64,000 bases of DNA from Williamsia sp. 1135. Lineage in GTDB: Bacteria; Actinomycetota; Actinomycetes; Mycobacteriales; Mycobacteriaceae. The position numbers and the translations under genes were made by a program. The notes below the pieces were generated by a model, which saw only the letters and a list, made by a program, of their open reading frames with translations, searched no databases and was not told where the DNA came from. This document shows positions 50,643 to 60,354 of this stretch, one piece after another (positions within the stretch are counted from its first letter, which is position 1; each line of letters starts with the position of its first letter). The stretch covers positions 62,001-126,000 of the forward strand of contig NZ_MJEI01000107.1 in the NCBI RefSeq assembly GCF_002095395.1, read 5' to 3'.

Positions 50643-51785
50643 ATGGAACGCACGTTGTTCGAGCCCGAGCACCTACTTTTCCGTGATTCGTACCGCAGCT
50701 TCCTCGACCAGCACGTGGCGCCGAACCACGATCGCTGGGAGGAGCAGAACATCGTCGATCGCGACGTGTGGATCGAAGCCGGCAAGAACGGCTTCCTGGC
50801 GGTCGACGCTCCAGAAGAGTTCGGTGGCGGTGGAGTCCAGGACTTCCGCTACAACGCCATCGTCGCCGAGGAGTCGGCCCGTGGGGGCTACAGCGGACTC
50901 GGATTCCCGCTGCACAACGATGTGATCGCCCCGTACCTGCTCGAACTGACGAACGATGAGCAGAAGGCGCGCTGGCTTCCCGGCTTCACCTCCGGTGAGC
51001 TGATCACCGCGATCGCCATGACCGAGCCGGGTACGGGCTCCGACTTGCAGGGCATCAAGACGAACGCCAAGAAGGACGGTGATCACTGGGTCCTCAACGG
51101 ATCGAAGACCTTCATCACCAACGGCATCAACGCCGACCTCGTGATCGTGGTGGCGCGCACCGATCCCGAAGCCGGGGCCAAAGGCTTCAGCTTGCTCGTC
51201 GTCGAGCGCGACATGGAAGGCTTCGAACGGGGCCGCAATCTGGACAAGCTCGGGATGAAGGCGCAGGACACAGCGGAGTTGAGCTTCGACAATGTTCGGG
51301 TCCCCGCTGAGAACCTGCTCGGTGAAGAGGGCCTCGGCTTCATCTACCTGATGCAAAACCTGCCCCGTGAGCGCCTGTCGATCGCGGTTGTCGCCGCTGC
51401 GGCGATGGAAGCGGTTCTCGAGACCACCGTGCAATACGCGAAGGACCGCAAGGCGTTTGGTCGCTCGATCGGCAACTTCCAGAACTCGCGTTTCCTGCTC
51501 GCGGAATTGGCGACGTCGACCGCCACGACGCGCGTGTTCGTCGATCACTGCATCGGCCTGCTCAACGAGAAGAAGCTGACGGTTCCGGATGCGGCGATGG
51601 CCAAGTACTACGCCACCGAGAATCAGGTCCAGCTCATCGATCGCTGCCTACAGCTGCACGGCGGCTATGGGTACATGCGTGAGTACTCGGTCGCGAAGGC
51701 ATTTGTCGATTCGCGCGTACAGACGATTTATGGTGGCACCACAGAGATCATGAAGGAAGTGATCGGTCGCAGTCTGGGAATCTGA
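50643..51785 (+). CDS. Acyl-CoA dehydrogenase
   Basis: FAD-dependent first step of beta-oxidation or amino-acid acyl-CoA breakdown. The 380 residues are a normal length. FAD and substrate motifs are IAMTEPGTGSDLQGI and WVLNGSKTFITNG. The late RCLQLHGGYGYMREY and QTIYGGTTEIMKEVIGR carry the flavin-binding and probable catalytic Glu region. It corresponds in place to FadE20 of M. tuberculosis. It starts 106 bases after hflX; a TAGAAT box around 50561 may be its promoter. GGAGATC precedes the ATG, and a 17-bp hairpin terminates it. Confidence 0.92.
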   Translation: MERTLFEPEHLLFRDSYRSFLDQHVAPNHDRWEEQNIVDRDVWIEAGKNGFLAVDAPEEFGGGGVQDFRYNAIVAEESARGGYSGLGFPLHNDVIAPYLLELTNDEQKARWLPGFTSGELITAIAMTEPGTGSDLQGIKTNAKKDGDHWVLNGSKTFITNGINADLVIVVARTDPEAGAKGFSLLVVERDMEGFERGRNLDKLGMKAQDTAELSFDNVRVPAENLLGEEGLGFIYLMQNLPRERLSIAVVAAAAMEAVLETTVQYAKDRKAFGRSIGNFQNSRFLLAELATSTATTRVFVDHCIGLLNEKKLTVPDAAMAKYYATENQVQLIDRCLQLHGGYGYMREYSVAKAFVDSRVQTIYGGTTEIMKEVIGRSLGI

Positions 51786-51803
51786 TCTCCAGACAAACGT
51801 AGC

Positions 51804-51841
51804 CGAGCGGGGTGTACCGGATTACCGGTACACCCCGCTCG
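51804..51841. terminator. Bidirectional terminator between acyl-CoA dehydrogenase and lexA
   Basis: A perfect 17-bp stem (left arm CGAGCGGGGTGTACCGG) with loop ATTA is followed on the + strand by TTGTTGT. It lies between two convergent genes and has a T-rich flank, so termination from both sides is likely. Confidence 0.85.
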
Positions 51842-51860
51842 TTGTTGTCGCGCAGTCGTT

Positions 51861-52592
51861 TCAGAGGCGCCGCATCACGGTGACGACCTTGCCGAGGATC
51901 ACAGCGTCGTTGCCGGGGATGGGATCGAACACCGGGTTGTGCGGCATCAGCCACACGGCGTCCTTCGTGCGCTTGAACGTCTTGACGGTGGCCTCACCCT
52001 CGATCATGGCGGCGACGATGTCACCGTTGTCGGCGACGTTCTGCTGGCGGACGACCACCCAGTCGCCATCACAGATGGCGGCGTCGATCATGGATTCACC
52101 TACGACCTTGAGGAGGAACAGCGAGCCTTCCCCGACCAGTTCCTTGGGTAGCGGAAACACGTCTTCGACAGCTTCTTCGGCGAGGATGGGTCCGCCGGCC
52201 GCGATCCGACCGAGTACGGGAACGAACGTGGGCGTTGGCAGGGATTCGTCCGGGATCTGGACCTGACCTGCGGCGGTGGCCGGATTCAGATCGGTGTCCT
52301 GGACGTTGACCGCACGCGGTCGATTGTTCTCCCGCTGCAGGAAACCCTTGCGTTCCAGGGTGCGCAGCTGGTGCGCGACCGAGGACGTCGAGGTGAGTCC
52401 GACGGCATCGCCGATCTCGCGGATGCTCGGCGGATAACCCCGCTCGCGCACCGAGGCCCTGATGACCTCGAGGACGGCCTTCTGGCGGGGTGTCAGCGAG
52501 CCCTCGGCCAGGGGTTCGGTGCTGACCACGGTGGTCGCCGCCGACTCTTGCGGACTTCGGGAATCAGTTGTTTCGGCCATCAGGGCCTCCAT
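51861..52592 (-). CDS. lexA: LexA repressor
   Basis: SOS repressor that cleaves itself when RecA filaments form. The 243 residues have a winged helix ([20 protein letters not shown], then [21 protein letters not shown]), the cleavage site Ala132-Gly133 (RIAAGGPI) and the Ser167/Lys204 dyad (VVGESMID and ATVKTFKR). ATG 52592 is given; ATG four codons later (52580) is equally possible. SOS box 52671-52686 lies upstream for autoregulation. The gene is divergent from a LysM protein and convergent with the acyl-CoA dehydrogenase. Confidence 0.97.
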   Translation of the reverse strand: MEALMAETTDSRSPQESAATTVVSTEPLAEGSLTPRQKAVLEVIRASVRERGYPPSIREIGDAVGLTSTSSVAHQLRTLERKGFLQRENNRPRAVNVQDTDLNPATAAGQVQIPDESLPTPTFVPVLGRIAAGGPILAEEAVEDVFPLPKELVGEGSLFLLKVVGESMIDAAICDGDWVVVRQQNVADNGDIVAAMIEGEATVKTFKRTKDAVWLMPHNPVFDPIPGNDAVILGKVVTVMRRL

Positions 52593-52670
52593 TTCGTGGT
52601 GCGTGGCCTGGTCGGTGCGGGGTTCGTCCTTGGTTTATGGGCCTCACGGTAATGGAAAATGTCACAACTC

Positions 52671-52686
52671 TCAAACATTTGTTCGA
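52671..52686. promoter_or_regulatory. SOS box on the lexA side
   Basis: TCAAAC-ATTT-GTTCGA has one mismatch to TCGAACNNNNGTTCGA. It lies 79 bases before the lexA start and should mediate autorepression. Confidence 0.8.
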
Positions 52687-52722
52687 GCGGGCGTGGCGCG
52701 TGTCGGACCTCCGTGATACAAC

Positions 52723-52738
52723 TCGAACATTCGTTCAA
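52723..52738. promoter_or_regulatory. SOS box on the LysM-gene side
   Basis: TCGAAC-ATTC-GTTCAA has one mismatch to the LexA consensus. Its centre is 52 bp from the lexA-side box. It lies 75 bases before the LysM gene start. A further TCGAAC follows at 52739. Confidence 0.8.
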
Positions 52739-52812
52739 TCGAACGAGTGATCGAAACCCTCGCGGTCGCGTCCGCCTGGTTCCGGTCTCCGAGTGACCTG
52801 AGGATCGAACCC

Positions 52813-53322
52813 ATGACTGCAGCCACCACCATCAGCCGGCCGGCAACGTCTCGGCCCGTTCGTCGACTCGCCGACTCCGGTGCCGGTACGCGCACCGTTC
52901 GTCCGGTTCGGCCGGCCGATACCAACCGGCCCGCGGATCGCCGCCATGGCGTCGGCCGCCGCGGCGTGGTCACGTGTGGCGAATCGGACAACGCAGCGCA
53001 GCGGCAGGCGACATCTCCGATGAGTGTGTACGCCCGCCGCCGGGCGTGGGCGGCGGCCGCGGTTGCCGGTGTAGGTCTCATGGTGCTGGTGGTTTTCATG
53101 ATGTTCTTCGGTGGTGTGGTGGAGCAGTCCGCGAACCCGGCGAACACCGGGACGGCGGTCGTCCACGTACAGTCCGGAGAGTCGTTGGGCGATATTGCAT
53201 CTCGGATCGCACCTGAGATGCCCACTGCGGCGGTGGTCGACAAGATCATGGAGCTCAACGCGATGAACAACTCGGCGTTGTCCGTCGGTCAGTCGTTGCT
53301 CACTCCGGTGTACGCGCGGTAG
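52813..53322 (+). CDS. SOS-inducible LysM membrane protein (Rv2719c/ChiZ-like division inhibitor)
   Basis: A 169-residue protein with a cytosolic Arg/Thr-rich N-terminus of about 65 residues. One transmembrane helix follows ([20 protein letters not shown], about residues 77-96), then an extracytoplasmic LysM domain ([20 protein letters not shown] to [12 protein letters not shown]). Placement beside lexA with its own SOS box matches Rv2719c/ChiZ, which slows division after DNA damage and has been reported as a cell-wall hydrolase. ATG 52813 follows TGAGGA; the frame upstream to 52747 overlaps the promoter. Equivalent SOS division inhibitors are YneA and DivS. Confidence 0.85.
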   Translation: MTAATTISRPATSRPVRRLADSGAGTRTVRPVRPADTNRPADRRHGVGRRGVVTCGESDNAAQRQATSPMSVYARRRAWAAAAVAGVGLMVLVVFMMFFGGVVEQSANPANTGTAVVHVQSGESLGDIASRIAPEMPTAAVVDKIMELNAMNNSALSVGQSLLTPVYAR

Positions 53323-53417
53323 TTGCAGTGCTGCCGCAGCCAGTTGCCTGGGCGGTATCCTCGACGTCAGAGTGCCCGGTCACCATGCCTGGGCCGCCGA
53401 CAGTCGAGGGACCCTGC

Positions 53418-53867
53418 ATGCATTGCCCGTTTTGCAAGAACGAGGACACCCGAGTGGTCGATTCGCGGGTGGCGGACGAGGGGCAGGCGATCAGGCGTCG
53501 TCGCTCGTGTTCGCAATGCGGCCGCCGGTTCACCACTGTGGAGAGTGCGGTGCTCGCTGTCGTGAAGCGCACGGGGGTCACCGAACCCTTCAGTCGCGAG
53601 AAGGTGATGCGAGGTGTTCGCCGGGCGTGCCAGGGGCGTGCCGTCGACGATGCGAAGCTCCAGCAGTTGGCACAGCAGGTGGAAGAAGCGGTTCGGGCCA
53701 CCGGGTCGGCCGAGGTTCCGAGCAACGAGGTCGGCCTGGCCATTCTCGGGCCGCTGCGCGACCTGGACGAAGTTGCCTATCTGCGGTTCGCCTCCGTGTA
53801 CCGCTCATTCGATTCGGTCGAGGACTTTCAGAAGGAAATCGACGATCTGCGCGCTGCCAAGCCATGA
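53418..53867 (+). CDS. nrdR: Transcriptional repressor NrdR
   Basis: Zinc-ribbon/ATP-cone repressor of ribonucleotide reductase genes. The 149 residues begin [17 protein letters not shown]. The zinc ligands are Cys3, Cys6, Cys31 and Cys34 (CSQCGRRF). The ATP-cone domain starts at [19 protein letters not shown] 53418 follows GAGGGA; the frame upstream lacks similarity. In mycobacteria it also follows lexA and Rv2719c. No ribonucleotide reductase gene is in the window, so its targets lie elsewhere. It is convergent with hrpA, 15 bases apart. Confidence 0.96.
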   Translation: MHCPFCKNEDTRVVDSRVADEGQAIRRRRSCSQCGRRFTTVESAVLAVVKRTGVTEPFSREKVMRGVRRACQGRAVDDAKLQQLAQQVEEAVRATGSAEVPSNEVGLAILGPLRDLDEVAYLRFASVYRSFDSVEDFQKEIDDLRAAKP

Positions 53868-53882
53868 CCGTCGAGCGCGAAA

Positions 53883-56800
53883 TCATTGCAGTGCTTTGAT
53901 CGCCTTCACGACCCGCTTTTCCGAGACGGGGTAGGCGGTACCCAATTGCTGGGCGAACAGCCCCACCCGTAGCTCCTCCACCATCCAACCCGCTTGCTCG
54001 TTGACGGCGTCGCGGCGTGGTTGCGGGACTGTGCGTACGTGCGCGGCCCACGCTGCGACCACCCGGTCGATTGCATCCATGGCCTGCGCATCCCTCGCGG
54101 CGCTCGCCGGCAGTTGTTCGAGGCGGGAGATCGCCGCGTCGAGATATCGAGGAATCTCGCGCAGTGCATCCGCACTGGTCGCGGAGATGAAGCCATCGAA
54201 CACCAGCTCGTTCAGTTGTTCGAGGACGTCGTCCCTGGCGGCCGTGACCGAGGTCGAATCGATGACGCGCCGAAGCGGGGCGACGCGGGAGAGGATCTCG
54301 GCCGCCTGGCTCAGCTTCTCGGTGGCGCGGCGATTCACCTGGCCCGTGACATGAGTCCTGAGCGCGGCGAACTCGGCGGCCGTCCACACATTCGGGTGCT
54401 GCGGAACGAGATCGACCACTGCGCCGCGGACGCAGTCGGCAAGGAGTGCGGTCGTGGTGGGGTACGGGCTCTGACTGAGGGCGAGTCGGTGGGCGGTGCT
54501 CAAGGCGGTGGTGGCGGATTGTCGTAGGGCGGGCAGGCCGGCGATGAGCAGATCGACGATCGCGAGGTACATGTTCGCCGCTTGCTCGGCCGCGGTCGCA
54601 GCTGCGACCACGGTGAATCCCTTACCGCGGCGCACCAGCGCGGGGTAGCTGGTGATCTCCTGACCGGCGACCACCGCGCTCACCGTTCGGTCGATGTCGC
54701 CGAAGGTGTCGGCAGTCCAACTGGTCGCCACCGGGACGGCCACGGCGGCTGCCTCGCTCTCGAGTGCCGCGCGGGCCCGGGCTGCGAGAGAATCCTGCAA
54801 CTCCCGCAGCGACTTCGAGGTCGCGAGGACGTTTCCGCCCGCATCGGTGGCCGCGAAGGTCATGCGGAGGTGAGCAGGTAGCGCGGTGACGCGCAGGTCG
54901 GCCGCGGCGACGGGTACCCCGGTGCGGTCGCGGATTTGTTCTGCGACCGACTCGGTCAGCGGACGTGCCCGCGGGGTCACCGAAGCCAAGATTTCCGCCG
55001 CGAGGTCGGGAGCCGGACCCACCTGTCGCCGTAGGGATTTCGGTAGCGTGCGTAGCAGTTCGGTGATCAGCTCCAATCGCATACCGGGCACCAGCCAGTC
55101 GAACCCGGACGGACGGGCCCGGACGAGGAGCGACAGCGGTATCAGGACGGTGACACCGTCGTCGGCCGTACCGGGCTCGAAGCGATAGCGCAGGTCGTAG
55201 CCGGTGTCGCCCTGGCGCCACCGGTCGGGGAATCCGGCGGGGTCGCTTCCGGCGTCGGCTGCGACCAGGTCGGCGGGATCGAGGTCGAGGAGCGTGGGGG
55301 AGCGTTTGCGGGCAGTCTTCCACCAGGTGTCGAAGTGCCTGCCCGACACCACCTCCGGCCCTATGTGCTGATCGTAGAAGGCGAAGAGCGTGTCGTCATC
55401 GACGATGACGTCGGTACGGCGGACCCGATGTACCGACTCCTCGGCGTCGTCGAGCAACGCGCGATTGCGATGAAAGAACGGGTGCTGCGTACGCCAATCG
55501 CCTTCGACGAGGGCGTGCCGGATGAACAATTCCCTGGCCGCCTCCGGATCGATCGAGCCATAGTTGACGCGACGCTGCGTGACCAGTGGGACTCCGTAGA
55601 GCGTGACCCGTTCGTATGCCATTGCCGCAGAGTGCTTTCCCGACCAGTGCGGCTCGCTGTACTGGCGTTTGACGAGGTCTCCGGCGAGGCGCTCAGCCCA
55701 CTCGGGCTCGATGCGGGCAGCTGTGCGCGCCCACAGCCGCGATGTCTCGACGATCTCCGCGGCCATCACGAAGCGTGGCGGTTTGTTCGACAGGTGGGAC
55801 CCGGGGAAGATCATGAACTTGGTGCCGCGTGACCCGAGGAACTCTTTGGTGTCCCCTTCGCGAACGCCGATCTGACTCAGCAGGCCGGCCAGCACCGACT
55901 GATGGATTGCGGTCGCCGCAGGTGTTTCTGCCTCTGGTGCGGCGACGGCACCCGGCACCGTCCAACCAAGGTCGCGCGCGATCCGGACGAGTTGGGAGTG
56001 CAGGTCCCGCCACTCCCGTATGCGGAGTCCATGAAGGAACTCGCGACTACAACGCTTGCGGAATTGGTTGGACGAGAGCTCCTTCCGCAGATCGTCGAGA
56101 TAAACCCAGAGATTGAGCAGGGTCAGGAACTCCGAACCCGGTACGGCAAAACGTTTGTGCGACTCGTCGGCGGCCTGGCGATGGTCTGCGGGACGTTCGC
56201 GGACGTCGGGCAGTGAGAGCGCGGCGGTGATCACCAGCATGGGCCCGAGGGCACCCTGCCTCTCGGCCTCCACGAGCATGCGCGCGAGGCGCGGATCAAC
56301 GGGGATGCGGGACAACGATTTCCCGATGGGTGTCAGCCGCCGCACCGGTGTGTCGGTCGACGGGGCGGCGAGAGCGCCGAGTTCTTCGAGTAGTTGCTGC
56401 CCGTCGCGAATTGCTTTGGGGTCAGGTGGTTGCACGAAGGGAAAGCGGCCGACGTCGCCGAGGCCCAGCGAGGTCATCGTCAAGATCACCGCGGCGAGAT
56501 TGGTCCGGAGTATCTCTGGTTCAGTGTACTCCGGACGCTGATCGAAGTCGTCCTCGCTGTAGAGGCGGATGCACACACCCGCCGCCACGCGGCCACAGCG
56601 ACCGGCGCGCTGACGCGCGCTCGCCTGGGAGATCGGTTCGATCGGCAGTCGCTGCACTTTGGTGCGGGTCGAATAGCGGGAGATGCGTGCCGTCCCCGCG
56701 TCGATCACGTAGTGGATCCCGGGAACCGTCAGCGATGTCTCGGCGACGTTGGTGGACAGGACGATGCGGCGCCCGCGGTGCGGTGAGAACACACGGTGTT

Positions 56801-57740
56801 GGTCGGCGGCCGACAGGCGCGCGAAGAGCGGTATGACCTCGACACCCCGGGCTTCCAGGTGTTTCAACGAGGCGGCGGTGTCGGTGATCTCACGCTCGGT
56901 GGGAAGAAAGACCAGGATGTCGCCGGGGCCTTGCCGGAAGAGTTCATCAACTGCCGCCCCGATCGCCTGTAGCTGGTCGAGGTCCGCTTCGTCCTCGTCC
57001 TCCACGATCAAGGGCCGGTAGCGAACCTCCACCGGGTACGTCCGCCCCGACACCTCGATGATCGGCACCGGGGCGCCGTCGGTCGCGAAGTGTTCGGCGA
57101 AGCGCCCGGGCTCGATGGTGGCCGAGGTGATGATCACCTTCAGGTCCGGCCGTTGGGGCAGGAGCTGTTTGAGGTATCCGAGGATGAAGTCGATGTTCAG
57201 GCTGCGCTCGTGCGCTTCGTCGATGATCAGGGTGTCGTATTCGCGGAGCTGTCGATCACGAGACAACTCCCGCAGCAGGATGCCGTCGGTCATCACCTTG
57301 ACAAGCGTGTCGTCACCGGCCCTGTCGGTGAATCGCACCGAGTAGCCGATCAATTCGCCGAGTTCGGTGCCGGTCTCTTCCGCGATTCTCTCGGCCACCG
57401 AACGGGCTGCGAGTCGCCGTGGCTGAGTGTGCCCGATACGTCCGGAGACACCTCGGCCGAGTTCGAGGCAGATCTTCGGCAATTGCGTAGTCTTGCCCGA
57501 CCCGGTCTCGCCTGCCACCACGACCACCTGGTGCTGCGAGATCGCTGCCGCGATCTCCTCGCGGGCAGCGGAGACCGGCAGCTCCGGGGGGTAGCTGATG
57601 GTGGGCACCAATGCGCGCCGGCGCTCGGTCTCGGCCGGGGACAGCCGCGACCGGTTTCCTCGACGCTGATCGGGGCGGCGCCTGCGTCGTCCGGGTGCCT
57701 GGTCGGCTGTCTTGTTGGACTCGTTCGGCGCGGTCGACAT
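53883..57740 (-). CDS. hrpA: DEAH-box ATP-dependent RNA helicase HrpA
   Basis: Large DEAH/RHA helicase of 1285 residues, the usual HrpA length. Walker A is GETGSGKTTQLPK, Walker B LIIDEAHERSLN, motif III SATI and motif VI QRAGRCGR. A winged-helix/OB region follows, then the long C-terminal DUF3418 region. Bacterial HrpA acts on mRNA and resolves stalled or collided ribosomes. ATG 57740 is preceded by GGAG; residues 2-45 are basic and disordered (PGRRRRRPDQRRGNRSR). It is divergent from an aminotransferase gene with only 83 bases between. Confidence 0.95.
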   Translation of the reverse strand: MSTAPNESNKTADQAPGRRRRRPDQRRGNRSRLSPAETERRRALVPTISYPPELPVSAAREEIAAAISQHQVVVVAGETGSGKTTQLPKICLELGRGVSGRIGHTQPRRLAARSVAERIAEETGTELGELIGYSVRFTDRAGDDTLVKVMTDGILLRELSRDRQLREYDTLIIDEAHERSLNIDFILGYLKQLLPQRPDLKVIITSATIEPGRFAEHFATDGAPVPIIEVSGRTYPVEVRYRPLIVEDEDEADLDQLQAIGAAVDELFRQGPGDILVFLPTEREITDTAASLKHLEARGVEVIPLFARLSAADQHRVFSPHRGRRIVLSTNVAETSLTVPGIHYVIDAGTARISRYSTRTKVQRLPIEPISQASARQRAGRCGRVAAGVCIRLYSEDDFDQRPEYTEPEILRTNLAAVILTMTSLGLGDVGRFPFVQPPDPKAIRDGQQLLEELGALAAPSTDTPVRRLTPIGKSLSRIPVDPRLARMLVEAERQGALGPMLVITAALSLPDVRERPADHRQAADESHKRFAVPGSEFLTLLNLWVYLDDLRKELSSNQFRKRCSREFLHGLRIREWRDLHSQLVRIARDLGWTVPGAVAAPEAETPAATAIHQSVLAGLLSQIGVREGDTKEFLGSRGTKFMIFPGSHLSNKPPRFVMAAEIVETSRLWARTAARIEPEWAERLAGDLVKRQYSEPHWSGKHSAAMAYERVTLYGVPLVTQRRVNYGSIDPEAARELFIRHALVEGDWRTQHPFFHRNRALLDDAEESVHRVRRTDVIVDDDTLFAFYDQHIGPEVVSGRHFDTWWKTARKRSPTLLDLDPADLVAADAGSDPAGFPDRWRQGDTGYDLRYRFEPGTADDGVTVLIPLSLLVRARPSGFDWLVPGMRLELITELLRTLPKSLRRQVGPAPDLAAEILASVTPRARPLTESVAEQIRDRTGVPVAAADLRVTALPAHLRMTFAATDAGGNVLATSKSLRELQDSLAARARAALESEAAAVAVPVATSWTADTFGDIDRTVSAVVAGQEITSYPALVRRGKGFTVVAAATAAEQAANMYLAIVDLLIAGLPALRQSATTALSTAHRLALSQSPYPTTTALLADCVRGAVVDLVPQHPNVWTAAEFAALRTHVTGQVNRRATEKLSQAAEILSRVAPLRRVIDSTSVTAARDDVLEQLNELVFDGFISATSADALREIPRYLDAAISRLEQLPASAARDAQAMDAIDRVVAAWAAHVRTVPQPRRDAVNEQAGWMVEELRVGLFAQQLGTAYPVSEKRVVKAIKALQ

Positions 57741-57823
57741 ATCCACTCCATGATAGTCCGGCGGGGAGTGCCGGCCCGGCCCAGGCTGGTGTCCTGCTGA
57801 GCGCTGCAGGCATGATGTAGCGC

Positions 57824-59062
57824 ATGACTGCATCGACTTCCGCCGGTCTCTGGCACGGTTTCGCCGACATGGGTGCGGTGAGCGCTACCGGGCCATTCGT
57901 GGTCGCCAGGGGTGAGGGCGTACACATCTGGGACACCTCGGACAACAAATACCTCGACGCCACAGCGGGACTCTGGTTCACGAACGTCGGCCATGGCCGC
58001 ACCCAGATCGCCGACGCGGTCGCGCGCCAGCTGAGCACGCTGGCCCATTACTCGGGCTTCGGGGACATCACATCAGACGTCACCGCGGCGCTCGGGGACC
58101 GTCTCGCCGAACTCGCGCCCATCCCCGGTAGCAAGGTGTTCTTCACCTCGGGCGGCAGCGACTCGATCGACTCCGCGGTCAAACTCGCACGGCGCTACTG
58201 GCACGAACTGGGCAAGCCCGACAAGAAGATCGTTGTCGGCCGGACCAAGGCGTACCACGGCATGCACGTCGGCGGAACGGCACTGTCCGGGCTGCCGCCC
58301 AACCGCGAGAACTACGGCGAACTGATGACCGACGCGGCGACGGTCGAATGGGACGACGCGAAGAGCCTGCTCGGTTTGATCGAGCGGATCGGCGCCGACA
58401 ACATCGCCGCCTTCTTCTGTGAACCGGTCATCGGGGCCGGTGGCATCTATCTGCCGCCGCAGGGCTATCTGGCCGAGGTGCGCCAGATCTGCCGCGACAA
58501 CGACGTGCTGTTCGTCGCCGACGAAGTGGTGACCGGATTCGGACGCATCGGTGGGTCGTGGTTCGCCTCGACACGTTTCGATCTGCAGCCGGACATGATC
58601 GCCACAGCGAAAGGTCTGACGTCGGGATACGTGCCGATGGGTGCGTTGTTCATCGCGCCCCACATCGCTGAGCCGTTTTACGCCGGCGGGGTGTGGTGGC
58701 GGCACGGTTACACCTACGGCGGGCACGCGGGCGCGGCTGCCGCAGCCATGGCGAACCTGGACATCATCGAGTCCGAGGGACTGCTCGAAGAGGCCGCACG
58801 CCTGGAATCGGATCTGCATGTGGCGCTCGCTCCACTGGCGGATCTGCCTGCGGTCGGTGAGGTTCGCAGCGGACTCGGCGCGGTGAGCGCCGTGCAGCTG
58901 GAGGACCCGGGCACGGCTCCTGCGGCCATCGCGGCGCTACGGCGGCACGGGGTCAGTGGTAGGGCGGCGGGCCAAGGTGCACTGCAGATCTCACCGGCGT
59001 TCGTGATGACCGCGGCTCAGGTCGCCGAACTCGCCGAGCGCATCTCAGATGCTTTGACCTGA
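57824..59062 (+). CDS. Class III PLP-dependent aminotransferase
   Basis: A 412-residue omega-type aminotransferase. It has VFFTSGGSDSIDSAVKLARRYWH (phosphate loop) and VLFVADEVVTGFGRIGGSW (Asp to the pyridine nitrogen). The PLP lysine is in MIATAKGLTSGYVPMGA. YTYGGHAGAAAA is in the C-terminal small domain. Beta-alanine:pyruvate, GABA or diamine aminotransferase are all possible; adjacent genes give no clue. The ATG has no strong ribosome binding site. A perfect 24-bp hairpin follows the stop by 11 bases. Confidence 0.85.
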   Translation: MTASTSAGLWHGFADMGAVSATGPFVVARGEGVHIWDTSDNKYLDATAGLWFTNVGHGRTQIADAVARQLSTLAHYSGFGDITSDVTAALGDRLAELAPIPGSKVFFTSGGSDSIDSAVKLARRYWHELGKPDKKIVVGRTKAYHGMHVGGTALSGLPPNRENYGELMTDAATVEWDDAKSLLGLIERIGADNIAAFFCEPVIGAGGIYLPPQGYLAEVRQICRDNDVLFVADEVVTGFGRIGGSWFASTRFDLQPDMIATAKGLTSGYVPMGALFIAPHIAEPFYAGGVWWRHGYTYGGHAGAAAAAMANLDIIESEGLLEEAARLESDLHVALAPLADLPAVGEVRSGLGAVSAVQLEDPGTAPAAIAALRRHGVSGRAAGQGALQISPAFVMTAAQVAELAERISDALT

Positions 59063-59072
59063 TGCGGCTGTA

Positions 59073-59122
59073 GACATACGAAGAGCAGGGACCCCGAACG
59101 GGGTCCCTGCTCTTCGTATGTC
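59073..59122. terminator. Perfect 24-bp inverted repeat between aminotransferase and ahpD
   Basis: The left arm begins GACATACGAAGAGCAGGGAC and ends CCCG. The two bases AA separate it from an exact reverse complement ending at 59122. It lies between convergent genes (stops at 59062 and 59133), so a two-way terminator is the obvious role. There is no T tract on either side. Confidence 0.8.
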
Positions 59123-59132
59123 ACCGGCGGAG

Positions 59133-59663
59133 CTATCCGACGAGCACCTCTGCGGTACTGAGGGCGGCTGCCACGCCTGCCACGATCGAGGCGACCTTGA
59201 GTGATTCGAAGATCGCCTCACGGTCGACGCCCGCTTCGCGGAGCGTGTTCTCGTGTGCTGCAACACAATGCCCGCAACCGTTGATCGACGACACCGCGAA
59301 CGACCAGAGTTCGAAGTTCGCCTTGTCCACGCCGGGGTTGCCGATGATGTTCATCCGCAGTCCGGGGCGCAGGTCGTCGTACTTGCCGTCGAGAAATCCG
59401 CGACCGCGATAGAAGACGTTGTTCATGCCCATGATCGAGGCAGCACCCAACGCGGCGTTGTACGCCTCCGCCGACAGGTTGTCTGCAGCTTCGTCGGCGA
59501 TCTCCTTGAGTACCACGGCGTTCTTTGTGGCGGCTGCGGTCGAGAGAAGAGTTCCCCAGAGCTGCTCGTCCTTGAGAACCGTGGTCCTCGAGATGGACCC
59601 CAGGTTGAGCTTGAGGTCTTTCGCGTACTCGGGGAGAGCTTCCTTCAGGTTGTCGATACTCAT
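59133..59663 (-). CDS. ahpD: Alkyl hydroperoxide reductase AhpD
   Basis: Thiol disulfide reductase that passes electrons to AhpC in mycobacteria. The 176 residues contain the active-site Cys130-x-x-Cys133 with His137 ([15 protein letters not shown]), at the same positions as M. tuberculosis AhpD. The stop of ahpC is two bases upstream of its start, so the two genes form a tight operon. It is probably induced by OxyR together with ahpC. Confidence 0.96.
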   Translation of the reverse strand: MSIDNLKEALPEYAKDLKLNLGSISRTTVLKDEQLWGTLLSTAAATKNAVVLKEIADEAADNLSAEAYNAALGAASIMGMNNVFYRGRGFLDGKYDDLRPGLRMNIIGNPGVDKANFELWSFAVSSINGCGHCVAAHENTLREAGVDREAIFESLKVASIVAGVAAALSTAEVLVG

Positions 59664-59665
59664 TC

Positions 59666-60253
59666 TCAGACGCTCGCCGTCAGCAGTTCGCCTGCGTCGA
59701 TGGTCGGATCACCCTTTTTCCAGTTGCAGGCGCACAACTCGTCCGACTGCAGCGCGTCGAGCACCCGCAGGACCTCGTCGACGTTGCGGCCGACGGAGCC
59801 GGCGGTGACCGAGACGAACTGGATCTCGTTGTTCGGGTCGACGATGAACGTTGCACGGTCGGCGACACCGTCGGCGTTGAGAACTCCTGCAGCCGAAGCC
59901 AGTTCGCGCTTGAGGTCCGACAGCATCGGGAAGGGGAGCGTCTTGAGATCCTCATGCTGTGCCCGCCACTGGAAGTGGACGAACTCGTTGTCGACGGATG
60001 CGCCGAGCACCTGGGCGTCGCGATCGGCGAACTCGTCGTTCAGCTTGCCGAAAGCCGCGATTTCGGTGGGGCACACGAACGTGAAGTCCTTGGGCCAGAA
60101 GAAGACGATGCGCCACTTGCCGGCGGCGTCGTCGCTGGTGATGGTTGTGAAGTAGTCGTCGGGCTGCTGGGCGTTGACCTTCGACAGGTCTCCTCCGATG
60201 ACGGCCGTCAGATTGTATGAGGGAAATTGGTCGCCAATGGTCAGCAAAGACAA
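59666..60253 (-). CDS. ahpC: Alkyl hydroperoxide reductase/peroxiredoxin AhpC
   Basis: Two-Cys peroxiredoxin that reduces peroxides and peroxynitrite. The peroxidatic Cys61 is in FTFVCPTE. Cys174 and Cys176 (ELCACNW) form the three-cysteine arrangement of the M. tuberculosis enzyme. The length of 195 is identical to that enzyme. The start is TTG 60253, four bases after AAGGAGC, a good ribosome binding site. It is divergent from oxyR across 101 bases that contain the oxyR operator/promoter. Confidence 0.96.
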   Translation of the reverse strand: MSLLTIGDQFPSYNLTAVIGGDLSKVNAQQPDDYFTTITSDDAAGKWRIVFFWPKDFTFVCPTEIAAFGKLNDEFADRDAQVLGASVDNEFVHFQWRAQHEDLKTLPFPMLSDLKRELASAAGVLNADGVADRATFIVDPNNEIQFVSVTAGSVGRNVDEVLRVLDALQSDELCACNWKKGDPTIDAGELLTASV

Positions 60254-60338
60254 AGTTGCTCCTTAGATGTCACATTTTTCTTTCGCGGTGCTACCCAATC
60301 TTGCCGGTAAGTCGGTGAAAAGGAAACGTGATGAGTAG

Positions 60339-60348
60339 CACTATAGTG
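60339..60348. promoter_or_regulatory. Palindrome CACTATAGTG overlapping the oxyR -10
   Basis: A perfect 10-bp palindrome contains the -10 hexamer TATAGT (60342-60347), seven bases before ATG 60355. OxyR sites carry CTAT/ATAG half sites, and CTATAGTGATAG is visible here. Binding would both repress oxyR and touch the ahpC promoter region. Confidence 0.6.
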
Positions 60349-60354
60349 ATAGGT

